Shown: positions 49,989 through 58,839, counted from the first letter of the stretch. The stretch is DNA of 63,572 bases from Armatimonadota bacterium (GCA_031081675.1 JAVHLZ010000012.1:10006-73577); one strand, 5' to 3'. The notes: generated by a model not told the origin, from the letters alone. Numbers and translations: made by a program.

Positions 49989-50423
49989 GATCCTCAGCCC
50001 CCAGGCCGCGTCCAGGGAGTAGGCGCCACCGCCCAGCAGCATCAGGGCGAGCGCGCCGGCCAGCAGCACGAAGTCAAACTCCCACCCGGTGGTGTCCATG
50101 GCCATGAAGCGTACGCCCCGACCGGCCTTGGCTTTGAGGATGGCCACCAGCATGTCGATGGCGAACAGCAGCCCCAGCCACCGGGTGGCCAGCCCCAGGA
50201 TCAGGGCGATCCCGCCCCAGAACTCGAGCACCGCCACCACCCAGGCGAAGAACAGCGGCGCCGGGATCCCCATCATGCCCAGGAACTTGGCAAAGCCGGC
50301 CGCTCCGCCGACGGGTGGGACCCGGAAAAACTTGGGATAACCGTGATAGATGAAGACCACGCCCAGGGCCACCCGCAGGACCAGCAGCCCCCAGTGGCCC
50401 GCCTGACCGAACACTGCCTCCAT
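49986..50423 (-). CDS. DoxX-family membrane protein (first copy)
   Basis: 145 aa with four membrane helices. GLLVLRVALGVVFIYHGYPK, a mid-loop Phe-Pro-Ala segment (GIPAPLFFAWVVAVLEFWGG) and the terminal GALALMLLGGG match DoxX. Family members are quinol-oxidase-linked or redox-related membrane proteins. It lies just downstream of lon. Confidence 0.85.
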   Translation of the reverse strand: MEAVFGQAGHWGLLVLRVALGVVFIYHGYPKFFRVPPVGGAAGFAKFLGMMGIPAPLFFAWVVAVLEFWGGIALILGLATRWLGLLFAIDMLVAILKAKAGRGVRFMAMDTTGWEFDFVLLAGALALMLLGGGAYSLDAAWGLRI

Positions 50424-50450
50424 TTCCGTCCCCCCTCCCGCGGACCGTAT

Positions 50451-52805
50451 TCAGGTCACCGCCACCGGCTCCGGCTGCAGCGCGATGGCCAGCGCCTCCT
50501 CGATGGTCCGCACGAACCGGACCTCCAGCTGCGCCCGTACCTCCTCCGGGATCTCCCGCATCTCGGCGGCGTTGCGCGCCGGCAGGATGACCGTCCGCAG
50601 CCCGGCCTGTTGCGCCGCCAGCAGCTTCTGGCGGATCCCGCCCACCGGCAGAACCTGACCCTGCAGGGTGATCTCCCCCGTCATCGCCACATCCGCCCGC
50701 ACCGGCCGCCCCGACAGCAGTGAGACCAGGGCCGCGACCATCGCCACCCCCGCCGACGGGCCGTCTTTGGGGGTGGCGCCCGCCGGCACGTGGATGTGCA
50801 CCTCGTGGCCCCGCAGCCGCCCCGGGTCCACGCCCAGCGCCGGCCCGGCGGAGCGCACGTAGCTGAGGGCGATCTGCGCCGACTCCTTCATCACCTCCCC
50901 CAGGTGTCCGGTGAGGGTCAGCCGTTCCTCGCCCGGCATGCGGGCCGCCTCTACGAAGATGGCCTCGCCCCCGGTGGGGGTGACCGCCAGACCCGTGGCC
51001 ACCCCCGGACGCCCGGTGCGCTCGGCCAGCTCGGAGGCAAAGCGCGGGACTCCGAGGTAGTCCGGCACGCGGGCGGCGTCCACGAGGACCGGAGGCGCCA
51101 GTCGCCCGTCGGCTACCGCGGTGGCCACCTTGCGCAGGACACGGCCGATCTCCCGTTCCAGCTGGCGCACCCCGGCTTCCCGGGTGTAGTCGCGAATGAT
51201 GGCGCGCACCGCGTCATCGGTGAAAGCCACCTCCTCTTCCCGCAGCCCGCTGAGAGCCCGCTGGCGGGGGAGCAGAAAGCCCCGGGCGATGTGGATCTTG
51301 TCGTGTTCGGTGTAGCCGTCCAGGTGCAGGACCTCCATGCGATCCCGCAGGGCCGGGGGAATCGGGTCCAGCAGGTTGGCGGTGGTGATGAACATCACCC
51401 GGGACAGGTCGAAGTCCACGTCCAGGTAGTGGTCGCGGAAGTGAGCGTTCTGGGCCGGGTCCAGCACCTCCAGCAGCGCCGCCGCCGGATCCCCCCGCCA
51501 GTCGGCGCCGATCTTGTCCACCTCGTCCAGCATGAACACCGGATTGTTGGTCCCCGCCCGCCGGATGGCCTGGATGATGCGGCCGGGCATCGCGCCCACG
51601 TACGTGCGGCGGTGGCCCCGGATCTCGGCTTCGTCCCGGATGCCGCCCAGGGACATGCGGGTGAATTTCCGCCCCAGGGCGCGGGCGATGCTCTGGCCCA
51701 GGGACGTCTTGCCCACGCCCGGCGGGCCCACAAAGCACAGGATCACCGGACCGTCGGCGCCGCCGGTGCCCCGCTCGGCGCGCAGCTTGCGCACCGCCAG
51801 GTGCTCCAGGATGCGCTCTTTGACCTCCCCGAGGTCGTAGTGGTCCTCGTCCAGCACGGCCCGGGCCCGGGCGATGTCGATCTCTTCGGGGTCCGACCGC
51901 TGCCAGGGCAGGTCCACCAGCCACTCCAGGTAGGTCTTGATGACGCTGTACTCGGCCGCCTGGGGCGGCAGGCGTTCCAGGCGCGCCAGCTCCCGCAGCG
52001 CCTCCCGCCGCGCCTCCTCGGGCATCCCGGAGGCCTCGATGCGCTGGCGGTAGCGCTCGATCTCGGCGGCCCCGTCGTCCTCCTCGCCCAGTTCCCGGCG
52101 GATCGCCTGCAGCTGCTCCCGCAGGATGTACTCCCGCTGGGTCTTCTCCACCGCCTCCCGCACCCGGGAGCGGATTTCCTCTTTGAGTTCCTGCAGCTGG
52201 ATCTGGCGCTGGAAGAACGCCAGGACCTTCTGCAGGCGCTCGGCGAGGTCAACGGTCTGCAGCAGGTCGGCCCGCTCGGCAAACGACATCTCGGGCGCAT
52301 ACCCTGCGCTGTCGGCCAGCTGGCCGGGGTGGCTGATGCCGCGGACGAAGTTCAGCACCTCCTGGGGGATGCCCGGCTGGCGGCTGACGAACAGCTCGAT
52401 GGCAGCCAGGACCCGCAGCCGCAGCTGTTCCACCTCCGGGGGCCACGTCTGCGGGTCCGGGCGCGCCTCGTAGGTGAACCGCAGGCAGGGGTCGTCCTGC
52501 ACCAGCTGGCCCAGCACCGCCCGGTGGAGGGCGCGGATCAGGACCCCCCGCTCGGCGGGGCCGCCGTGGGAGACCCGCTCAATGCGCGCCACGACCCCCA
52601 CCGGCAGCAGCCGCTCGGCCAGGGAGCGGTCCTCGGCGTCCGGGTGCGCGGGCACCAGCAGAGCCAGGTGGTCCCCCCGCACGGCCTCGTCCACGGCCGC
52701 GGCGCCGGCCGCGTCGCTCACCGGGAGGGTGAGGGCCATGGATGGCAGGACCACCACGCCCGGCAGGGCGATGGCGGGCAACGTCGGACGGTCCGCGGCG
52801 CTCAT
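50451..52805 (-). CDS. lon: ATP-dependent protease Lon
   Basis: 784 aa, full length. The N-terminal LAN domain starts LPAIALPGVVVLPSMALTLP. The AAA+ module has Walker A CFVGPPGVGKTSLGQSIARA and Walker B NPVFMLDEVDKIG. The Ser-Lys protease domain has the nucleophile in PKDGPSAGVAMV and the Lys in GGIRQKLLAAQQAG. It degrades misfolded and regulatory proteins. It lies between two DoxX genes, downstream of an ArsR regulator. Confidence 0.97.
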   Translation of the reverse strand: MSAADRPTLPAIALPGVVVLPSMALTLPVSDAAGAAAVDEAVRGDHLALLVPAHPDAEDRSLAERLLPVGVVARIERVSHGGPAERGVLIRALHRAVLGQLVQDDPCLRFTYEARPDPQTWPPEVEQLRLRVLAAIELFVSRQPGIPQEVLNFVRGISHPGQLADSAGYAPEMSFAERADLLQTVDLAERLQKVLAFFQRQIQLQELKEEIRSRVREAVEKTQREYILREQLQAIRRELGEEDDGAAEIERYRQRIEASGMPEEARREALRELARLERLPPQAAEYSVIKTYLEWLVDLPWQRSDPEEIDIARARAVLDEDHYDLGEVKERILEHLAVRKLRAERGTGGADGPVILCFVGPPGVGKTSLGQSIARALGRKFTRMSLGGIRDEAEIRGHRRTYVGAMPGRIIQAIRRAGTNNPVFMLDEVDKIGADWRGDPAAALLEVLDPAQNAHFRDHYLDVDFDLSRVMFITTANLLDPIPPALRDRMEVLHLDGYTEHDKIHIARGFLLPRQRALSGLREEEVAFTDDAVRAIIRDYTREAGVRQLEREIGRVLRKVATAVADGRLAPPVLVDAARVPDYLGVPRFASELAERTGRPGVATGLAVTPTGGEAIFVEAARMPGEERLTLTGHLGEVMKESAQIALSYVRSAGPALGVDPGRLRGHEVHIHVPAGATPKDGPSAGVAMVAALVSLLSGRPVRADVAMTGEITLQGQVLPVGGIRQKLLAAQQAGLRTVILPARNAAEMREIPEEVRAQLEVRFVRTIEEALAIALQPEPVAVT

Positions 52806-52838
52806 CCCCTCACCCCCACCCGCTCCCCTACCGCGCGC

Positions 52839-53231
52839 CTACCGCGCCAGGCTCAGCGGCCAGGGCTGCGGGACAGCCAGCAGGATCCACGCCGACGCCA
52901 GCAGGGCCAGGTTCTTGGTGAAGTTCACCATCTGCACGACCCGCTGCAGGGGGTCCTGCACCGCCCAGAAGTCGTGCATCCAGAATGTCACGGGGACGAA
53001 AAAGACCGTCAGGGCGGCCACGCCCACCGCGGGGTACACGCCCAGCAAGACCGTCAGCCCGCCCACCAGGAGCATCGCGCCGGTCACGACCACCAGCACC
53101 CGGGCGGCCGGCACGCCCTTACTGGCCGCCCACCGGCTCATCTCGTCGAGCCGGGTGAGGTGGTTGACGGCGTTGAACAGGTAAAAGACGCCCAGGATGA
53201 TGCGGCCGATGAGAAACAGGACTTGAACCAT
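52839..53231 (-). CDS. DoxX-family membrane protein (second copy)
   Basis: 130 aa with four membrane helices, starting VQVLFLIGRIILGVFYLFNA, with VFFVPVTFWMHDFWAVQDP in the third loop. It differs clearly from the copy downstream of lon. The ATG has GAGGT 6-7 nt upstream, and a 16-bp perfect palindrome lies just before the gene. Confidence 0.85.
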   Translation of the reverse strand: MVQVLFLIGRIILGVFYLFNAVNHLTRLDEMSRWAASKGVPAARVLVVVTGAMLLVGGLTVLLGVYPAVGVAALTVFFVPVTFWMHDFWAVQDPLQRVVQMVNFTKNLALLASAWILLAVPQPWPLSLAR

Positions 53232-53246
53232 ACCTGTGCACCTCGA

Positions 53247-53262
53247 TTTTAGAATTCTAAAA
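53247..53262. promoter_or_regulatory. 16-bp perfect palindrome, probable ArsR-family operator
   Basis: TTTTAGAATTCTAAAA is a perfect dyad, strikingly AT-rich in this genome. It lies in the 57-nt gap between an ArsR-type regulator gene and the DoxX gene, 16 nt before the DoxX start codon. ArsR/SmtB repressors bind such short dyads, so the neighbour is the obvious candidate. Confidence 0.7.
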
Positions 53263-53288
53263 ACGTAAAACTCATCCTCCCGCGAAAT

Positions 53289-53588
53289 CTATTCCGGCGG
53301 CGGCGCCCGCCACCCCCCCAGGGCTCTCTCCAGCAGGGGGCGGTTGAGCCGGAAGAAGTGGTAGGGTCCTTCGCGACGCACCCGCATCAGCCCGCACTCC
53401 TGGAGGACGCGGAAGTGGTGCGACAGGGCCGGTGCGCTGAGGGCGAACAGCCGGGACAGGTCCCGGCAGGCGACCTCCTCCCGTTCCATCAGCACCCGCA
53501 CGATCCGGTACCGGGTGGGATCCCCCAGGGCCCGGAAGATCCGCACCATCTGGCGCTCTCCGCTCTCCCGCCGCGACGTTGAGGTCAT
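53289..53588 (-). CDS. ArsR-family winged-helix repressor
   Basis: 99 aa from ATG 53588; the ATG at 53636 adds 16 unlikely residues. The winged helix has MVRIFRALGDPTRYRIVRVL, ACRDLSRLFALSAPALSHHF (recognition helix) and RVRREGPYHFFRL (wing). There are no Cys metal-binding pairs of the arsenic or zinc type (only isolated Cys), so the signal is probably not a classical metal. It is followed by the palindrome and the DoxX-lon genes. Confidence 0.9.
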   Translation of the reverse strand: MTSTSRRESGERQMVRIFRALGDPTRYRIVRVLMEREEVACRDLSRLFALSAPALSHHFRVLQECGLMRVRREGPYHFFRLNRPLLERALGGWRAPPPE

Positions 53589-53632
53589 AGTTAAAAAACC
53601 ATGGAACACCTTACCCGGCCAGGTCTCTCCTG

Positions 53633-53806
53633 TCAAGAGGCCGCCCCGTCATCCACCGCGGCCTCCACCTCGATCTCCACCAGCATCTCCGGGTGGACCA
53701 GAGAGGCCACGCCCACCAGGGTGGCCGCCGACCGCGCGCCAGCGAGGTAGCGGCTGAGGGCCTCGGCCGCCTCCTCCCAGCGGCTCCTGTCGGCAAGGTC
53801 AGTCAC
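53633..53806 (-). pseudogene. RidA-family C-terminal remnant
   Basis: 57 aa from a GTG that overlaps the kinase stop (GTGA). VTDLADRSRWEEAAEALSRY, then SAATLVGVASLVHPEMLVEIEVEA matches the C-terminal half of RidA (enamine/imine deaminase), including the strand ending V-E-I-E. The N-terminal half, with its substrate-contacting residues, is missing: the upstream DNA is kinase coding sequence. It is probably a remnant after deletion, unless the small protein has been kept as a separate coupled gene. Confidence 0.6.
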
Positions 53807-55314
53807 CTCGAGCCGGCGTCGGCGTCCTCGTCCTGATCCACGGGGGGAAACAGCGGCGCCACGGCTGCGTACACAGCGGCGTACAGCCGGTAGCTCCTCT
53901 CGTACCGCGCCGCCCGGGAGGCCTGGGGCCGGACGGTGACCACGGCGGGGTTGGCCTGCTGGGCCGCCGCCAGCGGGTCGGCGGCAGCACCCACCGCCGC
54001 GGCAGCCAGGAGCATGGCGCCCAGGGAGGCGGCTTCGGTCTGGACGGGCACGGCGACCGGGCGGGCGGTCACGTCGGCCGTGATCTCCCGCCACAGGGCG
54101 CTGCGGGCGGCGCCGCCGGCCGAGACCAGAGTAGTCACGGCCACCCCGATCCGGTGCAGTTCCTCCAGGCATGCCCGCACCTCGTATGCCACGCCCTCCA
54201 GGACGCTGCGCACCAGATCTCCCAGGTCGTGGGACAGCGTCAACCCGAACCACACCCCCCGGGCGGCCGGATTCCACCGGGGGGCGCGGGCGCCGGCGAA
54301 GAACGGCAGCAGGAGCAGCCCCCGGGCGCCGGGCGGGCTGTCCTGAGCCAGCGCGTCCAGCACCGGGTAGTCCAGGCGTCCTGCCAGGATCCGATCCCGC
54401 AGCCACCGCAGGATCGCCCCCGAGGCGCCCAGGCCCTGTTCGAGCAGGTACTGCCCGGGCAGGCAGTGGGCCGAACACAGGACTCCCGGGCCCAGGACCT
54501 CGGGGACCTGGGGGACGGCCACGGAGACGTTGGTGGTGGTCCCGGTGGACACCATGGCCGTCTCCCCGGCCAGCCCCAGGCCCAGTGCCTCGCACGCCCG
54601 ATCGCCGGCACCCACGGCCACCGGAGTCCCGGGTGTCAGCCCCAGGGCGGAGGCCGCGGGAGGCTGCAGGGCGCCGGGGGCGGAGGACGACGGGTACAGC
54701 GGGGGAAAGCGGGAGAGGTCCACCCCCACCGCCTCGGCCATCTCCGGCCACCACGTCAGGCGGCGGATGTCGAACAGCAGCGTGCGGGACGCCAGCGAGG
54801 GGTCCGTGACCGGCGTGCCCGTGAGCCGGTGGTACAGAAAGTCCCGCGGCTGGAGGAAGTAGCGCGTCCGGCTGTACAGCTCCGGCTGGTGGCGGCGCAG
54901 CCACAGCAGCCGGCAGGCGGTGAAGGTGGGGTCGGCCCGCAGGCCGGTGCGCTCCCGCAGCTCATCCCCGAACCGTTCCGCCAGCACCCGCGCCTCCGCA
55001 GTGGCCCGGCGGTCCATCCAGATGATGCATGGACCCAGCGGCGTCCCGCGGTCGTCCACCGGCACCACGCCCTCCCGCTGGGACGACAGGCCCACGGCGA
55101 CCGTCCGCACCGCGCCCGCGGCCTCCCGGGCCCGCCGCGCGGCGGCCACCGCCGCCGTCCACCACTCCTCCGGGTCCTGCTCGGCCCACCCGGGCCGCGG
55201 GTGGCGCGTGGGGTACTCCGCGGACGCGGCGGCCAGCGGACGGCCGTCCAGATCGAACCACGTGGCCTTGCAGGCGGTGGTCCCCAGGTCCAGGGTGAGA
55301 ACGGCGTCGCGCAC
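53803..55314 (-). CDS. FGGY-family carbohydrate kinase, xylulokinase-like
   Basis: 503 aa from GTG 55314. The FGGY N-domain has AVLTLDLGTTACKATWFDLD, VGLSSQREGVVPVD and IIWMDRRA. The C-domain has VAVGAGDRACEALGLGLAGE, VSTGTTTNVSVAVP and LVSAGGAARSALWREITADV. Length and motifs fit xylulokinase or related sugar kinases. The substrate is unproven. It diverges from the GntR regulator whose operon carries iolB and aldolases, so it could phosphorylate the keto-sugar acid that these process. The frame to 56187 is a shadow. Confidence 0.88.
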   Translation of the reverse strand: MRDAVLTLDLGTTACKATWFDLDGRPLAAASAEYPTRHPRPGWAEQDPEEWWTAAVAAARRAREAAGAVRTVAVGLSSQREGVVPVDDRGTPLGPCIIWMDRRATAEARVLAERFGDELRERTGLRADPTFTACRLLWLRRHQPELYSRTRYFLQPRDFLYHRLTGTPVTDPSLASRTLLFDIRRLTWWPEMAEAVGVDLSRFPPLYPSSSAPGALQPPAASALGLTPGTPVAVGAGDRACEALGLGLAGETAMVSTGTTTNVSVAVPQVPEVLGPGVLCSAHCLPGQYLLEQGLGASGAILRWLRDRILAGRLDYPVLDALAQDSPPGARGLLLLPFFAGARAPRWNPAARGVWFGLTLSHDLGDLVRSVLEGVAYEVRACLEELHRIGVAVTTLVSAGGAARSALWREITADVTARPVAVPVQTEAASLGAMLLAAAAVGAAADPLAAAQQANPAVVTVRPQASRAARYERSYRLYAAVYAAVAPLFPPVDQDEDADAGSR

Positions 55315-55401
55315 GTGCCCCCAGTTCGCGCCGGCCCCGGGCTGTCCCTGTGCCGGCCCCAGCCCGGGGGGGATCCGCCGGGCTCGCGGCGCCCGTCGCC
55401 C

Positions 55402-55430
55402 TTGACCGGCGCCGCGCCAGCGGGTAAAGT
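55402..55430 (+). promoter_or_regulatory. Promoter of the gntR-aldolase-iolB-ABC operon
   Basis: TTGACC (55402-55407), a 17-nt spacer, then TAAAGT (55425-55430). The predicted transcription start is near 55437, about 10 nt before the gntR ATG, and the dyad at 55442-55455 lies just after it. Confidence 0.65.
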
Positions 55431-55441
55431 GAAAAGCAGAC

Positions 55442-55455
55442 GTCAGATGTCTGAC
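55442..55455. promoter_or_regulatory. Dyad operator overlapping the gntR start codon
   Basis: GTCAGA-TG-TCTGAC is a 6-bp inverted repeat with a 2-nt centre; the ATG lies inside it. A second nested dyad, CAGAC...GTCTG, overlaps. GntR/HutC regulators bind dyads with the GT...AC pattern. Its place just after the predicted start fits autorepression. Confidence 0.6.
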
Positions 55456-56262
55456 AAAGTCCTCTCCCGGTTGCGGTCCCGATCCCGCCAGCTGCTGCCG
55501 GCGCTGGTCCGGGACGCGTTGCGGGAGTGGATCGCCGACCGCCGCCTGCGCCCGGGCGACCGGATGCCGCCTGAGCCCGCCCTGGCCAGCCTGCTGGGGG
55601 TGAGCCGGGCGACCCTGCGGGAGGCCATCCGGGTGCTGGAGATGGAAGGCGTGCTGTCCCGGGCCCGCGGCGTGGGCACCTTCGTCGCCGCCTCCCCGTT
55701 CCTGCGCAACAACCTGGGCGAGAACTGGGGAGTCACCGACCTCATCCGATCGAGCGGCTACACCCCCGGCACGGCCGAGAAGGTCGTCCGCATCAGTCCG
55801 GGATCCCCGTCGGTGTGCTCGTCGCTGGGTCTGCCCGCCGGGGCGCCCGTGGTGGTGCTGGAGCGCCTGCGGACGGCCGACGGCCGGCCGGTGGTTCTGT
55901 CCACCGACATCTTCTCCGCCGACCTGCTGCCGCGCCGGGAGGACCCGCTGGCCGGACTGGGGGAGTCGCTGTACGAGTGGCTGCGGCGCAGTGCCGGAGT
56001 GGTCGTCCACCACGGGCGCGCGCGGCTCCGCCCGGTGCGGGCGGTCGGCAGCCTGGCCCGGCGCCTCCGCGTCCGCCGGGGGACCCCCCTGCTGTTCCTG
56101 GAACAGGTCGACTACACCGCCGACGGCCGCCCGGTGCTCCTCTCGATGGAATACCACGTGCCTGACGTCTTCGAGTTCACGATCCACCGGGTGAACGCGC
56201 CCGCGCCGGCACCGGGACCGCCGCGGCCGGCGGTGGCGCGGGCGGAACGGGTGCGCCCATGA
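55447..56262 (+). CDS. GntR/HutC-family transcriptional regulator
   Basis: 271 aa. The N-terminal winged helix has ALREWIADRRLRPGDRMPPE, then LLGVSRATLREAIRVLEMEG and RARGVGTFVA. The C-terminal UTRA effector domain (about 100-250) has VVRISPGSPSVCSSLGLPAG, VVLERLRTADGRPVVLSTDI and RPVLLSMEYHVPDVFEF. The effector is likely a sugar phosphate or sugar acid. The ATG lies within a dyad. Its stop overlaps the aldolase start (ATGA), so it heads the operon it probably controls. The tail is Pro/Ala-rich. Confidence 0.92.
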   Translation: MSDKVLSRLRSRSRQLLPALVRDALREWIADRRLRPGDRMPPEPALASLLGVSRATLREAIRVLEMEGVLSRARGVGTFVAASPFLRNNLGENWGVTDLIRSSGYTPGTAEKVVRISPGSPSVCSSLGLPAGAPVVVLERLRTADGRPVVLSTDIFSADLLPRREDPLAGLGESLYEWLRRSAGVVVHHGRARLRPVRAVGSLARRLRVRRGTPLLFLEQVDYTADGRPVLLSMEYHVPDVFEFTIHRVNAPAPAPGPPRPAVARAERVRP

Positions 56263-57110
56263 GTCCTCCTGTCGGCAAGGTGATCCGTCTGCGGCGCCTC
56301 ATCGAACCCCGCTATGGCACATGCGTGGTCTGCGCCCTGGACCACGGCATGACGGCTCCGCAGCTGCCGCCGGGGATCATCGACATCGAGACCCGGGCCC
56401 GCCAGGCCCTGGCCGGCGGCGCCAACGTCCTGATGCTGGGCGCCGGGATGGCCGCCCGCGTGGCTCCCGCGTTGCCCCCCGACGCCTCCGTGGCCCTCAT
56501 GCTGTCCGCCTCGGCCGCCGGCCTGCCCGGGGGACCCGCGGTGGTGCCCATCAACTCCGTGGAGTGGGCGCTGCGGCTGGGCGCCGACGCGGTGGTCGTG
56601 TATGTCGCCCTGGCCGGTCCGGACGAGCGGGAGATGATCCACTATGTGGCCCAGGTCGCCGAGGCGTGCGACCGCTGGGGCATGCCGTTCATCGCCGAGG
56701 CGGAGTTCCCCAACGCCTACGCCAGCCTGGACCGGCAGGCGGGCGCGTGGGGGGCGGACTACCTGATGCGCAACGCCCGCCTGTGCGCCGAACTGGGCGC
56801 GGATATCGTCAAGGTCAACTGGAGCGGCGATGAGGCCAGCTTCGCGCGGATCGTCGAGGCCACCCGGGTCCCGGTCATCCTGGCGGGCGGGCCGGTGATC
56901 GACGACCGGGAGTTGCTGGTCCGGATGGAGCAGGCCCGCCGGGCCGGCGCCATCGGCTGCTCGGTCGGCCGCAACATCTTCCAGCATCCGCACCCCGAGG
57001 CCATGACCCGGGCGCTGTGCCGCGTCATCCGGGATCGGTGGTCGGCCGACCACGCGTGGGCCGAGCTCCAGGACGCCGTCGCCGCGGCGAGGGCGACCGG
57101 GGAGTCGTGA
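56259..57110 (+). CDS. Class I (DhnA/LacD/LsrF-type) aldolase
   Basis: 283 aa TIM barrel of the DeoC/LacD aldolase superfamily. YGTCVVCALDHGMTA holds the substrate-binding Asp-His, and ELGADIVKVNWSGDEASFAR carries the Schiff-base Lys. VPVILAGGPVIDDRELL and IGCSVGRNIFQHPHPEAM form the phosphate-binding loops. Related enzymes are archaeal-type fructose-bisphosphate aldolase and LsrF. In some inositol pathways a class I aldolase domain is fused to IolC. Here it is a separate gene next to a class II aldolase and IolB. Confidence 0.88.
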   Translation: MSPPVGKVIRLRRLIEPRYGTCVVCALDHGMTAPQLPPGIIDIETRARQALAGGANVLMLGAGMAARVAPALPPDASVALMLSASAAGLPGGPAVVPINSVEWALRLGADAVVVYVALAGPDEREMIHYVAQVAEACDRWGMPFIAEAEFPNAYASLDRQAGAWGADYLMRNARLCAELGADIVKVNWSGDEASFARIVEATRVPVILAGGPVIDDRELLVRMEQARRAGAIGCSVGRNIFQHPHPEAMTRALCRVIRDRWSADHAWAELQDAVAAARATGES

Positions 57111-57116
57111 GCGCCG

Positions 57117-57947
57117 ATGGGCGTGGCCACCCTGGCCGAACTGGTCGCCGACGCCCGCCGCCGGGGGCGGGCGGTGGGGGCGTTCACCTGCCTGAACCTG
57201 GAGACCGCGACCGCCATCGTCACAGTCGCCGGCGAGCTGCGCGCGCCGGTGGCGGTCGCCTTCACCGCCCGCCACAGCTCCTGGGTGGATCTGCCGGCCC
57301 TGGCGGCCGCGGCGCGGTCGCTGGCCGAGCGTGCGCCGGTCCCCGTGGCGCTGCACCTGGATCACGCCGACGACCTGGACACGATCCGGCTGGCCCTGCA
57401 GTGCGGGTTCACCTCGGTCATGGTCGGGGATGCGGCCGGGCCCGGGGGTGAGCCGCGGGAGTTCGTGCGCGCCGCGGTGGCCCTGGCGCGGCAGTACGGG
57501 GCCACGGTGGAGGCGGAACTGACGCCCATCCCCCAGAAGGAGTCTCTGGGCGGTGCCCCGCCGGCGTCGCTGACCGATCCCGATGAGGCCGCGCGCTTCG
57601 CGCGGCTCACGGGCGTGGACGTCCTGGCGGTGGCGGTGGGAAACGTCCACCACCAGGACCCGGGAGAAGCGCGCCTGGACCTGCCGCGCCTGCGGGCCCT
57701 GGCGGCCGCGGTGCCCTGCGCCCTCTCCCTGCACGGAGGGTCGGGGGTGGCCGACCCGCTGTTGCGGGACGCGATCGCGGCCGGAATCGGCAAGGTGAGC
57801 TTTTTCACCCGGTTGGCCCGGTCGGCTCTGGCCGCGCTGGGAGAGCGCGTGGCGGCCGGCGCGGACCTGCCGGAGCTGCTGCGCACCCTCCGCCGCGCGT
57901 ATGAAGAGGCCGTGCGGGAGCGCCTGCGAGCTCTGACCGAGGGGTGA
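57117..57947 (+). CDS. Class II aldolase, FbaA/GatY/IolJ-like
   Basis: 276 aa, a zinc-dependent aldolase of the fructose/tagatose-bisphosphate family. VPVALHLDHADDLDTIRLAL gives the catalytic Asp and zinc His; GFTSVMVGDAAG, VEAELTPI, AVAVGNVHHQDPGEA and LSLHGGSGVAD give the remaining zinc and phosphate sites. The usual VEGELG is VEAELT here. Given iolB immediately downstream, a 6-phospho-5-dehydro-2-deoxygluconate aldolase (IolJ) role is plausible. Confidence 0.88.
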   Translation: MGVATLAELVADARRRGRAVGAFTCLNLETATAIVTVAGELRAPVAVAFTARHSSWVDLPALAAAARSLAERAPVPVALHLDHADDLDTIRLALQCGFTSVMVGDAAGPGGEPREFVRAAVALARQYGATVEAELTPIPQKESLGGAPPASLTDPDEAARFARLTGVDVLAVAVGNVHHQDPGEARLDLPRLRALAAAVPCALSLHGGSGVADPLLRDAIAAGIGKVSFFTRLARSALAALGERVAAGADLPELLRTLRRAYEEAVRERLRALTEG

Positions 57948-57957
57948 GAACACGCCG

Positions 57958-58839
57958 ATGCGCACACCATCCGAATCGGGCGCCGATGCCGGGACGACCG
58001 ACCTGCACCGGCACGTGGACCCCTCCCCGGGGTACACCCGCGCCGTGGAACCCGGACAGGCCGGGCTACGCTACCTGGACTTCGGCCTGCTGGTCCTGTC
58101 GCCCCACCACCCCCGCTACAGCCTGCCCTGCCGTGAGCGCGAGGTCGCGGTGGTCCTCCTGGAGGGATCGGGGACGGTGGCGGTGGACGGACAGGGGCAG
58201 CGCGTGGAGTGGGCGGTGGGGCCGCGGTCCAACGTCTTCGACGCCCTCCCCTGGGCCGTCTACGCCCCCCCGGGCGCGACCGTCAGCGCCTCCGCCGCGG
58301 ACGGCCTGGTGGCGGTCGTCGTGGGCGCCCCCGCCGATCGCCCCGGCCAGCCGGCCCTGATCCGCCCGGACGAGGTCGTGGTCCGCACCGTGGGCCGGGA
58401 CAACTGGACCCGCCAGGTGCGCACCATCCTCGACCTGCCTGCAAGCCAGCGGCTGCTGGTGGGCGAGACGGTCAATCCGCCCGGGAACTGGTCCAGCTAC
58501 CCGCCCCACAAGCACGACCGCGACGCCCCGACCGAGCTCCCCATGGAAGAGGTGTATTACTATCGGCTGCGGCCGCCCCAGGGGTTTGCCCTCCAGCGGG
58601 TGTACACGGCCCCGGAGGACCCTAGCCCGCTGGACGCGTGCTACGTGATCCGCTCGGGCGACCTGGTCGCCCTGCCCCGGGGCTTCCACCCGGTGGTGGC
58701 GGCGGCCGGATACGAACTGTACTATCTGTGGGCCCTGTCGGGGGCGCGGGTGGTCTACGGGCGGTGGGCCGATGACCCCGCCCACGCCTGGATCCGGACA
58801 CAGGAGGGCGCCGACCCGCCTCTCTGGGGAAGGAGGTGA
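57958..58839 (+). CDS. iolB: 5-deoxy-glucuronate isomerase
   Basis: 293 aa, double cupin of the IolB/KduI family. IolB converts 5-deoxy-glucuronate to 5-dehydro-2-deoxy-gluconate in inositol breakdown. The metal site is clear: YPPHKHDRDAPTELPMEEVY, then YYRLRPPQGFALQRVY, DLVALPRGFHPVVAAAGYEL and YYLWALSG. It lies 10 nt after the aldolase gene and 44 nt before the ABC binding protein. iolG, iolE and iolD are not in the window. Confidence 0.93.
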   Translation: MRTPSESGADAGTTDLHRHVDPSPGYTRAVEPGQAGLRYLDFGLLVLSPHHPRYSLPCREREVAVVLLEGSGTVAVDGQGQRVEWAVGPRSNVFDALPWAVYAPPGATVSASAADGLVAVVVGAPADRPGQPALIRPDEVVVRTVGRDNWTRQVRTILDLPASQRLLVGETVNPPGNWSSYPPHKHDRDAPTELPMEEVYYYRLRPPQGFALQRVYTAPEDPSPLDACYVIRSGDLVALPRGFHPVVAAAGYELYYLWALSGARVVYGRWADDPAHAWIRTQEGADPPLWGRR

